A DNA stretch of 6,721 bases from Chloroflexota bacterium (GTDB lineage Bacteria > Chloroflexota > Dehalococcoidia > Plut-88900). The notes beneath the pieces were generated by a model that worked only from the letters and a program-made list of their open reading frames with translations, had not been told where the DNA came from and searched no databases. Position 1 is the stretch's first letter. Every line of letters begins with the position of its first letter. The position numbers and the translations under genes are program-made. Location of the stretch: contig JACZVB010000079.1 in the NCBI GenBank assembly GCA_022572865.1, positions 1 through 6,721 on the forward strand. Direction: 5' to 3'. Positions 1-6,106 of this stretch are shown in pieces.

Positions 1-22
1 GGGCCTAGGTATCGACCTCCCC

Positions 23-763
23 ATGTCACCGGCGAGCGGCACTAATCTCGCCACCATTAAGAACCTTCACGCGCGCCGTCTCTTCGATCCCATCGCCTCC
101 CGATACGATCTCTTGCTGGAGGCCCTTACCCTTTTCCAGAACAGTCGCTGGAGGCGCTTCCTCATCTCCCGGCTCCACTTGGAGCCCCACCATCGCGTCC
201 TGGACCTTTGCACAGGCACAGCGGGAGTGGCTGTGGCGATGGCGCGAACGCGCCGCTGCTCTGTGGTGGGTGTAGACCTGAGCGTAGGGATGCTCGTGCG
301 TGGCCTGCAAAGGGTACGTGCCGAGGGGCTGGAACACCGGATAAGCCTGGTGCTGGGAAATGCAGAGACCCTCAGTTTCTCCGACGGCCAGTTCGATGCG
401 GCGGCCTTCACCTACCTGCTGCGCTATGTCGATGACCCCCAGGCCACCATATCGGAGATAGCCCGGGTGGTGAAACCTGGGGGCAGAGTAAGCTCCCTGG
501 ACTTCTACGTGCCGCCCAACCCGGCCCTCAGGTCTCTGTGGCACTTTTACACCCGGTGGGCACTTCCCCTGGCTACCAGGCCTGTCTCACCGGGCTGGCG
601 CTACGTGGGACGGTTCCTTGGTCCAAACATCTCCTCTTTCTACCACCGTTGTACACTAGAATGGCTGCTGGCCGCATGGAGAGGGGCCGGCATGGTGGAT
701 GTACAGGCCAGAACATTGACCTTTGGTGGCGCAGTGGTGATGTGGGGCACCAAAACCCGGTAG
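23..763 (+). CDS. UbiE/MenG-like SAM-dependent C-methyltransferase
   Basis: Class I SAM-dependent methyltransferase of the UbiE/MenG type, 246 residues from this ATG, close to the usual family length. Seen: a UbiE-like N-terminal stretch (residues 18-35, ARRLFDPIASRYDLL), the glycine-rich SAM motif I at 59-67 (VLDLCTGTA), an acidic residue ending the next strand (D85 in VVGVDLS), the LGNAE/FDA region at 111-126, and the R-Y-V-x-D and KPGGR motifs at 134-155. Family members methylate the ring of demethylmenaquinone or related quinone precursors in the cytoplasm; this exact substrate is inferred, helped by the UbiA-like gene downstream. The ATG has no good ribosome binding site and the frame stays open to the window edge, so the true start may lie further left. 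The alternative is a generic methyltransferase of another lipid or secondary metabolite. Confidence 0.85.
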   Translation: MSPASGTNLATIKNLHARRLFDPIASRYDLLLEALTLFQNSRWRRFLISRLHLEPHHRVLDLCTGTAGVAVAMARTRRCSVVGVDLSVGMLVRGLQRVRAEGLEHRISLVLGNAETLSFSDGQFDAAAFTYLLRYVDDPQATISEIARVVKPGGRVSSLDFYVPPNPALRSLWHFYTRWALPLATRPVSPGWRYVGRFLGPNISSFYHRCTLEWLLAAWRGAGMVDVQARTLTFGGAVVMWGTKTR

Positions 764-772
764 ATAATTATC
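763..772. other. Perfect 10-base AT-rich palindrome at the end of the methyltransferase gene
   Basis: GATAATTATC is a perfect palindrome whose first base is the last base of the methyltransferase stop codon. It is AT-rich within GC-rich surroundings and lies about 80 bases before the next gene. It could be a small operator or part of a promoter, but palindromes this short arise by chance and no partner site is seen. Confidence 0.2.
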
Positions 773-851
773 GAGTGGCCCGTTCTCTTTCACTGGACAG
801 GTTTTCAGGGGCCGGGTCTTCAGGATCATCAGGCACGGGGAGGGTTGAGCG

Positions 852-1580
852 ATGGAAACGACCACTAAACCGGCCTTCTATACCCTAACGTGGGGTCGCT
901 GGGGAGATTACCTTTCCCTGCTGCATCTGCCCTACACTGTCTGGCACCTCAGCTATGTCGTACTGGGCGCCGCCGTGGCCCCGACGGTGCACCTGGACAG
1001 GCTGGGATGGTCCGTGCTTGCCTTCTTCCTGGCCACGGGCATCGGGGCTCACGCCCTGGACGAGCTGCGTGGACGCCCGCTGAGGACCCGGGTCCCCGGA
1101 TGGTTCCTCGGCGTGTCTGCAGCAGCTGCCATAGGCGCTGCAATGGGCCTGGGGGCGGTGTTCAGTATCAGGGAATCTTCGTGGTTCTTCCTGTTCATCG
1201 GGGTCGGGGCCTTCATGGTCGTGGCCTACAACCTGGAGCTTTTCGGGGGGCTTTTCCACAACAGATACTGGTTCGCCCTGGGCTGGGGTGTCTTTCCCAT
1301 GGCCACAGGTTACTGGGTGAACGCCCAGGAGATCTCCTTTGCCGCTGTCCTGGTGGGGATGGCCTGCTTTCTCCTCAGCCTGGCCCAGTGGTCGCTGAGC
1401 AAGAGCGTTCGAATGCTAAGGCGCTCCGCCAGGAAAGTGGAGGGCATCATCGTCTTGAACAACGGGGAGGTTGTGAAGCTGGATCGAGAGTGGATGGTTG
1501 CGGCCCCGGAGGCAGCCCTCCAGCTAATGAGCATGACTATGGCGGCGCTCTCCGCAGGCCTGCTTCTGAGCAGGGTCTAA
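852..1580 (+). CDS. UbiA-like multi-pass membrane protein with degenerate Asp motif
   Basis: Integral membrane protein of 242 residues with about seven hydrophobic segments (roughly 26-46, 52-68, 84-105, 108-128, 138-156, 160-180 and 222-240). The start is the ATG at 852, preceded by GGGGAGGG (837-844) at a 7-base spacing. The overall pattern resembles UbiA-family prenyltransferases: an opening LHLPYTVWHLSYVVLGA segment, then HALDELRGRPLRTRVPGW (67-84), which aligns by eye with the N-D-x-x-D-x-x-x-D...R-P motif, and later YNLELFGG...ALGWGVFP (126-149), which resembles the second conserved loop. Only D70 remains of the first Asp-rich motif and the second has none, so metal-dependent prenyl transfer is doubtful. 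A polar insert (residues 184-215) precedes the last helix. The UbiE-like neighbour suggests quinone or isoprenoid lipid work. It may be a divergent or non-catalytic relative. Confidence 0.6.
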   Translation: METTTKPAFYTLTWGRWGDYLSLLHLPYTVWHLSYVVLGAAVAPTVHLDRLGWSVLAFFLATGIGAHALDELRGRPLRTRVPGWFLGVSAAAAIGAAMGLGAVFSIRESSWFFLFIGVGAFMVVAYNLELFGGLFHNRYWFALGWGVFPMATGYWVNAQEISFAAVLVGMACFLLSLAQWSLSKSVRMLRRSARKVEGIIVLNNGEVVKLDREWMVAAPEAALQLMSMTMAALSAGLLLSRV

Positions 1581-1599
1581 CGATGGGCGCTAGGCCTTA

Positions 1600-1628
1600 T
1601 TGACGGGGCTTACTACCGATGCTAGGAT
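1600..1628 (+). promoter_or_regulatory. Candidate sigma-70-type promoter for the MaoC/CaiB cassette
   Basis: TTGACG (1600-1605) and TAGGAT (1623-1628) are separated by exactly 17 bases, and they match the -35 and -10 consensus at 5 of 6 and 4 of 6 positions. Transcription would begin near 1635, leaving a leader of about 30 bases before the TTG start at 1667. The pair lies in the 86-base gap where a new transcription unit would be expected to begin. This is prediction from consensus only. Confidence 0.4.
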
Positions 1629-1656
1629 TTAGCCCGATTCTCAGGCGTCGGTAACC

Positions 1657-1663
1657 AGGAGAG
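1657..1663 (+). promoter_or_regulatory. Ribosome binding site supporting a TTG start
   Basis: AGGAGAG lies just upstream of the TTG at 1667 (5 bases from the AGGAG core). No ATG or GTG in this frame is as well placed, and the hot-dog domain begins within the first 15 residues after this TTG, so the site decides for a rare start codon. Confidence 0.6.
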
Positions 1664-1666
1664 CCC

Positions 1667-2071
1667 TTGTCCCCCAAGAAAGCCCTAGAGGATGCCCAGG
1701 TGGGTGACAACATCGGGCCCCACCGATACAGGCTGACCGAGGAACTGGCACGTTTTGCAGCATCTAATGTGGGGCTGGATGAGTTCGAAGTCGACGCCTC
1801 GGGCAGCCCGATCGCTCCAAGCTGTGTGACCGATAACGATTACGCTCTGGCGTGGATGAAGCAGTTCACCGCCAGAGAAGCGGTTCACACCAAGGCGGAG
1901 CACCATTATCTGAGCCCTCCCATCATCGGCAGTGACCTGGTGGTCACTGGGAGTGTAACCGATAGATACAACAAGAGGGGAAAGGATTTTCTGGTGTTCG
2001 AGACGGTTACCCACGACGGGGATGGGCGAGAGATAGTGAGGAGCAGGAACACCCTGCTAATCGATCTATGA
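1667..2071 (+). CDS. MaoC N-terminal-type hot-dog subunit (likely non-catalytic hydratase partner)
   Basis: A 134-residue protein with a single hot-dog fold of the MaoC N-terminal/FAS1-like dehydratase type, starting at TTG. Seen: an opening V-G-D-x-I-G...Y-x-L-T-E-E region (12-26), a central segment SPIAPSCVTDNDY (47-59), EAVHTKAEHHYLSPPIIGSDL (70-90), where family members carry the H-A-E-Q-x-F-x-Y-x-x-P-L-x-x-G-D pattern, and a final strand pair with a KRG turn (103-105). It lacks the D-x-N-P-x-H catalytic motif of (R)-hydratases, which the next gene has. Known two-subunit hydratases such as mycobacterial HadAB/HadBC pair a substrate-binding half with a catalytic half, so this product is inferred to dimerise with its neighbour. 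The gap to the next start is 27 bases. The substrate is unknown. Confidence 0.8.
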   Translation: MSPKKALEDAQVGDNIGPHRYRLTEELARFAASNVGLDEFEVDASGSPIAPSCVTDNDYALAWMKQFTAREAVHTKAEHHYLSPPIIGSDLVVTGSVTDRYNKRGKDFLVFETVTHDGDGREIVRSRNTLLIDL

Positions 2072-2086
2072 TAGGCAGGGGTGTAC

Positions 2087-2093
2087 GGGAAGG
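2087..2093 (+). promoter_or_regulatory. Ribosome binding site that favours the ATG at 2099
   Basis: GGGAAGG lies 5 bases before the ATG at 2099. The earlier in-frame GTG at 2081 has only a purine run directly abutting it, with no room for normal spacing. The site therefore argues for a 145-residue product rather than 151. Confidence 0.5.
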
Positions 2094-2098
2094 TAGAG

Positions 2099-2536
2099 AT
2101 GTCCATATCAGTCAGTGACCTGAAACCGGGGTTCAGCCTAGTGGATACCAAGACCATCTCCACCGAGGAGGTCCTCTCTTTCTGCAGGCGGGAGAGGGAG
2201 TTGGAAGGCCGTCCCATCGACCAGAAAAACATCCACACCGACGAGGAGGTGGCCCGCTCCTTCGGGTTGCGGGGTGTGGTCGCCCCCGGCGTCCAGACCA
2301 TGCCTTACATCTGGGACCTGCTTCGAGAGGCGTTCGGGGAGCGCTGGACCCGGGGCGGCAAACTGGCTGTAACTTTCACCAACATGGTCTGCGGCGGCGA
2401 CACTCTTACCACTCAGGCCGTGGTCAGGGAGCCGGCCGAGAACGAACCCACCAACAGGTTGTATCTGGACACCTGGATGGAGAACCAGCGAGGGGAAAAG
2501 GTAATAGTGGGGAAGGCCAGCGTACCCATCGATTGA
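2099..2536 (+). CDS. MaoC-type (R)-specific enoyl-CoA hydratase/dehydratase, catalytic subunit
   Basis: A 145-residue single hot-dog protein of the MaoC family. It reversibly adds water to an enoyl-CoA (or dehydrates a 3-hydroxyacyl-CoA). The hydratase motif is present as IDQKNIHTDEE with D41 and H46 at the catalytic Asp/His positions (numbered from the ATG), followed by a helix and the RGVVAPGVQTMPY segment (about 63-75) that matches the G-x-x-(A/H)-x-G-x-x-T-M stretch after the catalytic helix. The length fits one domain, so a partner is expected; the preceding gene encodes a hot-dog half without these residues. An in-frame GTG at 2081 would add six residues and cannot be excluded. The stop codon is 9 bases before the next gene, suggesting translational coupling with the CoA-transferase. 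The acyl-CoA substrate is not deducible. Confidence 0.85.
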   Translation: MSISVSDLKPGFSLVDTKTISTEEVLSFCRRERELEGRPIDQKNIHTDEEVARSFGLRGVVAPGVQTMPYIWDLLREAFGERWTRGGKLAVTFTNMVCGGDTLTTQAVVREPAENEPTNRLYLDTWMENQRGEKVIVGKASVPID

Positions 2537-2540
2537 GGAG
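2535..2540 (+). promoter_or_regulatory. Ribosome binding site overlapping the upstream stop codon
   Basis: GAGGAG begins inside the TGA stop (2534-2536) of the MaoC catalytic subunit and is 5 bases before the ATG at 2546. This arrangement is typical of translationally coupled genes and supports one operon. Confidence 0.6.
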
Positions 2541-2545
2541 TCCCG

Positions 2546-3751
2546 ATGTTCCCTAAAGCCTTGGACGGGATCAGAGTGCTGGACCTGAGCCAGGGCGTAT
2601 CAGGTGGCTATTGCACCAAGCTTTTCGGCAGTCTGGGCGCCGAGGTGATAAAGGTGGAGGACCCGTCCCAGGGAGACATCTCCCGGCGGATGGGCCCCTT
2701 CTTTGAGCACCTGCCCAATGGGGAGACCAGCGCCACTCACCTCTACCTGAACACCAGCAAGAAGAGCATCACCCTCAATCTGAACACCACCTCGGGGACC
2801 GAGACCCTCAAGAGGCTGCTGGTCTCTGCGGATGTGCTGGTGGAGAACTTCCAGCCGGGAGTGATGGCCTCCATGGGCCTGGACTACCCACAGGTGGAGT
2901 CCTTAAACCCCAGGCTGGTAATGGCCTCAATTACCTACTTCGGCCAGACGGGCCCCTACAAGAGCTACAAAGGCAACTCCATGGTGGGCTTCGCCGTCAC
3001 GGGCCAGATGCACATGACGGGGGACCCCGATAAGGAACCCCTGGTTGGAGCAGGTTATCAGCCGGAGTATCAGGCGGGACTCCACGCCTATGATGCCGTC
3101 CTGGCAGCCCTATACTGGCGAGAGACCAGTGGCAAAGGCCAGCACATAGACGTCTCCGTCATGGAGGCTATGGCCTATTATCACGAATTCGCCATCACCA
3201 CCTGGACCCACGTCAAGGCCCTGAGCATCAGGGCCGGAAACAACTATCCCGTAGGCAACCATCCCCTGACCATCTACCCCTGCAAGGACGGTTATATCTC
3301 CATTTCTTGCGTGACGCCCCGTCAGAGCGAGAGCCTGTTTCTGCTCATCGAGAGGCCGGACCTGATCGACGATCCCAAACTGGGGACCGGCACCTCTCGC
3401 TGGGAAAACAGGGATGAGTTCGACGAGATCATCCTGCCATGGCTGATGGAACGCACCATGGATGAGATAGTGACCGCCGCCCAGGACCTGCGGATCCCCT
3501 GCACCTATGTCCCGACCTTCGGCCAGCTCTTCCAGGACAGCCAGCTGAAGGCCAGGGATTACTGGGTGGCCCTCGAGCACCCCCTTGTAGGACGGCATAC
3601 CTATGCCGGAGCCCCCTTCAAGATGGACCAGACCCCGATGCAGGTGACACGGGCCCCCCTGCTGGGAGAGCACAACGAGGAGGTCTACTGCGGCGACCTG
3701 GGATGCAGCAAAGAGGACCTTGTGAGATTACGAGAGAGGAACATCATCTAG
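2546..3751 (+). CDS. Family III (CaiB/BaiF) CoA-transferase, subunit with Glu at the catalytic Asp position
   Basis: A 401-residue member of the CaiB/BaiF family, which moves CoA between carboxylic acids in the cytoplasm; the length is normal for the family. Seen: LDGIRVLDLSQGVSGGYCTKLFGSLGAEVIKVEDP near the N-terminus, LVENFQPGVMASMGLDY (98-114), ITYFGQTGPY (129-138), the G-L-H...VLAALYWRETSGKGQHIDVSVMEA region (178-208), and a C-terminal LGEHNEEV (about 376-383). In formyl-CoA transferase the catalytic Asp (D169) lies four residues before the G-x-H; here that place is E174 (codon GAG, 3065-3067, context QPEYQAGLH). It may therefore act poorly alone and depend on the paralogue that follows, as in two-subunit enzymes like BbsEF or SmtAB. 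It starts at an ATG with a strong binding site, directly after the MaoC pair. The substrate is unknown. Confidence 0.9.
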   Translation: MFPKALDGIRVLDLSQGVSGGYCTKLFGSLGAEVIKVEDPSQGDISRRMGPFFEHLPNGETSATHLYLNTSKKSITLNLNTTSGTETLKRLLVSADVLVENFQPGVMASMGLDYPQVESLNPRLVMASITYFGQTGPYKSYKGNSMVGFAVTGQMHMTGDPDKEPLVGAGYQPEYQAGLHAYDAVLAALYWRETSGKGQHIDVSVMEAMAYYHEFAITTWTHVKALSIRAGNNYPVGNHPLTIYPCKDGYISISCVTPRQSESLFLLIERPDLIDDPKLGTGTSRWENRDEFDEIILPWLMERTMDEIVTAAQDLRIPCTYVPTFGQLFQDSQLKARDYWVALEHPLVGRHTYAGAPFKMDQTPMQVTRAPLLGEHNEEVYCGDLGCSKEDLVRLRERNII

Positions 3752-3778
3752 GTGCGGCGCGGAACACCCAACGGCATC

Positions 3779-3785
3779 GGAGGAG
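3779..3785 (+). promoter_or_regulatory. Ribosome binding site that fixes a GTG start at 3793
   Basis: GGAGGAG ends 7 bases before the GTG at 3793, ideal spacing. The open frame reaches back to 3703 inside the previous gene, but that extension is Arg/His-rich and unlike the family. The ATG at 3802 is 16 bases from the site, too far for it to be the main start. Confidence 0.7.
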
Positions 3786-3792
3786 AAAAACT

Positions 3793-5091
3793 GTGACTGA
3801 GATGGCCCTTGCCGGGGTGCGGGTGCTGGACCTGACCAGGGGCTGGTCGGGGCCCATCGGCGCGCGGTTCATGGCGGACCTGGGGGCCGAGGTTATCAAG
3901 ATAGAGTACCTCACCGACCGGGGAATGGCCTCCGTGGAAACGCCAAAGGACCCGACGGATTTCGCCATCGTGTGCCACGCCGCCTATCCCGACAACGACC
4001 CGGGAGAGGACCCCTACAACCGATACGGCCCTTTCAACGAGTACAATCGCAACAAGATGAGCCTGACCCTCGACCTGACCAACCAGAGGTGCAAGGAGGC
4101 CTTTCTCACCCTGGTCTCCATCTCTGATGTGGTTATCGAGAACTACAGCCCCCGGGTGATGGCCAACTTTGGCCTGGACTATCAATCGCTCAGGCTAGTA
4201 AACCCGTCGATTATCTTTATCGCAATGCCGGGCTTCGGCATGACGGGTCCCCACCGGCACCACGTGAGCTACGGCACCAACATAGAGCCCACCGCCGGCC
4301 TCTCCAACTTGATTGGGTACCCGGGAGCGACGCCCTACAAGTCGGGGGAGGCATACCCCGATCCCAACGCCGGCCTTCATGGGGTGGCCGCAGTGCTGAC
4401 CGCCCTCTTCTACAGGCGTCGGACCGGCATGGGCCAGTTCATAGACCTGTCTCAGAACGAGGCAGCGGTAGGCCTCATAGGCGAGGCCTTACTGGCCTTC
4501 GATATGAACAATGAGGAACCTGTGAGAATGGGCAATCGCCATCCGTATCACGCTCCCCACAATACCTACCGGTGCAAGGGGGAAGATAGCTGGGTGACCA
4601 TAACCGTCACCAACGACCAGGAGTGGCAGTCCCTATCTGATCTCATGGGGAATCCGTCCTGGGCTCGAGAGGAGAAGTTTGGAGACCAGCTAAGCCGGTG
4701 GCAGTACCAGGACGAGCTTGATGAGCACATCTCGCGGTGGACCTCGGGGCGGGACTGCATGGAGGTGATGCACACCCTGCAGGCGGCGGGCGTGACGGCG
4801 GCGGCGGTATATACCAACCGGGACATCGTGGAAGACCCCCATCTGAAAGAGCGGGGATATTTCCAGGAGATCCCCCACCCCAGGACGGGGCCCACACTCT
4901 TTTCCGGGGTGCCCGTCCTCCTGTCCAAGACCCCGGGCGCCCTTAGAACCCACGCCCCCATGATGGGGGAGCACAACGACTTCCTGCTCCGGGACCTGGT
5001 GGGGCTGGGGGAGGAGGAGGTATCGGGGCTGAAGGCGCAGAAGGCCGTCGTCACCCACCCCCCCGAGGCGCACGTGGGGCCGCCCTACTAG
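3793..5091 (+). CDS. Family III (CaiB/BaiF) CoA-transferase with intact catalytic Asp
   Basis: A 432-residue CaiB/BaiF CoA-transferase from the GTG start. Seen: ALAGVRVLDLTRGWSG and DLGAEVIKIEY (5-39), VIENYSPRVMANFGLDY (114-130), the MPGFGMTGPH segment (145-154), and the D-P-N-A-G-L-H region at 190-196. There D190 (GAT, 4360-4362) sits four residues before G-L-H, as the catalytic Asp does in formyl-CoA transferase. Next comes RRTGMGQFIDLSQNEAA (209-225), and GEHNDFLL lies near the C-terminus. An insert of about 20 residues (roughly 45-75) makes it longer than the preceding paralogue. The two genes are 41 bases apart on the same strand, so a heteromeric CoA-transferase in which this is the active subunit is a reasonable inference. 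Candidate roles by analogy are dicarboxylate or aromatic-succinate CoA transfer; nothing in the sequence chooses between them. Confidence 0.9.
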   Translation: MTEMALAGVRVLDLTRGWSGPIGARFMADLGAEVIKIEYLTDRGMASVETPKDPTDFAIVCHAAYPDNDPGEDPYNRYGPFNEYNRNKMSLTLDLTNQRCKEAFLTLVSISDVVIENYSPRVMANFGLDYQSLRLVNPSIIFIAMPGFGMTGPHRHHVSYGTNIEPTAGLSNLIGYPGATPYKSGEAYPDPNAGLHGVAAVLTALFYRRRTGMGQFIDLSQNEAAVGLIGEALLAFDMNNEEPVRMGNRHPYHAPHNTYRCKGEDSWVTITVTNDQEWQSLSDLMGNPSWAREEKFGDQLSRWQYQDELDEHISRWTSGRDCMEVMHTLQAAGVTAAAVYTNRDIVEDPHLKERGYFQEIPHPRTGPTLFSGVPVLLSKTPGALRTHAPMMGEHNDFLLRDLVGLGEEEVSGLKAQKAVVTHPPEAHVGPPY

Positions 5092-5127
5092 AGTTGAAAG
5101 GGCCTCTCCAGTCTAGCCGTGGGCATA

Positions 5128-6066
5128 CTATCCTTCGTCGTCGGCGTGGTCTTCTTCATCGTCGGTGTGGTCTTCTTCGTCATCCGCATGGCCCGCGTCG
5201 TCGGCGCCCAGAAGCTCCTCGATCTCATGCTCCGCATTTTCGAACTCAAGCCCTTGAATGGCGTCCAGGATGGCCTGGGCCTGTTGGGCCTGGTCCTCCG
5301 TAGCGACCTCCAGGAAGTGGGCCAGGTGGTGAGAAGCCCCTTCGGCATCTTCGACCCTGATTCCGGACAAGGCCACCTGAAGGTGCATCTGTCCTACGGA
5401 TAGGTCCTGCTCTGCTGTGCCCGCCAGCATGTCCTGGATGCCGTGAGTGCCATCGTGGACCTCACCCTCCTTCAACTGTTGGAGGACCTCCTGCATCCGG
5501 ACAAGGTGGGCACCTTGAACCAGTCCAATGATGTGCTCTACGTGGTGAATGCCCTCGATTATCTCACCCTCTTCCAGGGAAAGAAGGGCCATCCAGTGAT
5601 GAAGCGCTACCTCCCTGCCAACGTCTACCTCTCGCATGTGCATATGCTCTGCCGGAAGGCTGGCGATAAACTCGGCAATCTGCTGCAGTTCTTCATTTGT
5701 AATCTTGTCGGGGGGGAATGGTGGCATAACGCCGACAGGGGCCCTGGCCTGTCTTTTCACGATGGCCGCACTGTGACCCGGCAGGGCCGGGGCTATGGCC
5801 GTGCCCTGGGCGTCCTGACCGTGGCAGACGGAACAGCCTTTGGATACGAATAACTTTTGGCCCTGCTCTTGAATAGTAGGCATGGCTGTCGGAGGGACGG
5901 GAGTTGTAGTGTCTGGGACCGTTGTACGGGGTGGACACGGTGTTGGCACTAAGATACCGCGCTCGAGCACCCAGCATTCACTGAGCGTTGGGGTTGATCC
6001 ACCGCCGCAAGCCGCCAGAATCACAAAAAAGATAAGCCCACTAACAAGAATGCAGATCCTCTTCAC
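5128..6066 (-). CDS. Cytochrome c lipoprotein with four His-containing helical repeats and acidic/His tail
   Basis: A 312-residue exported lipoprotein. A signal peptide (1-19, MKR then a hydrophobic core) ends in a clear lipobox L-A-A-C with C20 as the lipid-bearing residue. A Thr/Pro-rich linker (41-63) leads to a monoheme cytochrome c domain (65-137): CSVCH at 78-82 binds haem, M114 in GVMPPFP is the likely second axial ligand, and EELQQIAEFIASL is the closing helix. Residues 141-288 form a His-rich helical region made of four repeats, and 289-312 are a D/E/H tail. The start is GTG with GAGAGAGG (6073-6080) six bases upstream. It lies 40 bases downstream of another cytochrome gene and is probably cotranscribed with it. 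Inferred role: electron carrier at the outer face of the membrane, with a C-terminal part that may bind metal. I do not recognise the C-terminal domain as a known family. Confidence 0.85.
   Translation of the reverse strand: MKRICILVSGLIFFVILAACGGGSTPTLSECWVLERGILVPTPCPPRTTVPDTTTPVPPTAMPTIQEQGQKLFVSKGCSVCHGQDAQGTAIAPALPGHSAAIVKRQARAPVGVMPPFPPDKITNEELQQIAEFIASLPAEHMHMREVDVGREVALHHWMALLSLEEGEIIEGIHHVEHIIGLVQGAHLVRMQEVLQQLKEGEVHDGTHGIQDMLAGTAEQDLSVGQMHLQVALSGIRVEDAEGASHHLAHFLEVATEDQAQQAQAILDAIQGLEFENAEHEIEELLGADDAGHADDEEDHTDDEEDHADDEG
5137..5190 (-). repeat. 21-base tandem repeat encoding the D-D-E-E-D-H tail
   Basis: Two adjacent 21-base units (5137-5157 and 5158-5178) differ at only two positions (5137/5158 g/a and 5145/5166 c/t). 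They are followed by a partial, more diverged copy to about 5190. On the minus strand they encode the heptads D-D-E-E-D-H-T and D-D-E-E-D-H-A of the lipoprotein C-terminus. The reading frame is kept because the unit is a multiple of three. Confidence 0.75.
5209..5598 (-). repeat. Four degenerate 34-38-residue protein repeats within the cytochrome lipoprotein
   Basis: By eye, residues 160-180, 191-214, 229-252 and 264-286 align as copies of L-x-x-(L/I)-x-x-x-E-x-x-x-(A/G)-x-H-x-(V/I/L)-x-x-x-(I/L). The His of each copy falls at 174, 208, 246 and 280, giving spacings of 34, 38 and 34. Each copy looks like a helix, a short acidic turn and a second helix carrying the His. DNA-level identity between copies is low, so the duplication is old. 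Confidence 0.6.
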
Positions 6067-6072
6067 ATCGTA

Positions 6073-6080
6073 CCTCTCTC
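6073..6080 (-). promoter_or_regulatory. Ribosome binding site for the GTG start of the cytochrome lipoprotein
   Basis: GAGAGAGG on the minus strand ends six bases before the GTG at 6066-6064. An ATG overlaps this codon two bases upstream but is followed at once by TGA, so the GTG is the usable start, and it begins a textbook lipoprotein signal peptide. Confidence 0.6.
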
Positions 6081-6106
6081 GCCGCCAGTAATCTCTCTAC
6101 CTTCTT

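Noticed and set aside
26..544. Minus-strand open frame of 172 codons opposite the methyltransferase
   Set aside because: The opposite strand encodes an unmistakable SAM methyltransferase; this frame has no family features.
890..1603. Plus-strand open frame of 237 codons in another frame across the UbiA-like gene
   Set aside because: Its product is Gly/Arg/Pro/Cys-rich with no membrane segments, whereas the frame at 852 has a good binding site and coherent transmembrane helices.
3110..3673. Long minus-strand open frame of 187 codons opposite the first CoA-transferase
   Set aside because: It is antisense to a gene with clear family motifs, has a Gly/Val/His-rich composition typical of GC-rich shadow frames, and shows no recognisable domain.
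3703..3792. N-terminal extension of the second CoA-transferase into the preceding gene
   Set aside because: The extra 30 residues are Arg/His-rich, overlap the previous coding region, and a strong binding site points to the GTG at 3793.
5060..5091. GC-rich C-run and G-run near the end of the second CoA-transferase as a terminator hairpin
   Set aside because: It lies within coding sequence, pairing is poor, and no T-run follows.
5443..5853. Plus-strand open frame of 136 codons opposite the cytochrome lipoprotein
   Set aside because: It is antisense to the lipobox, haem motif and repeat region and has no motif of its own.
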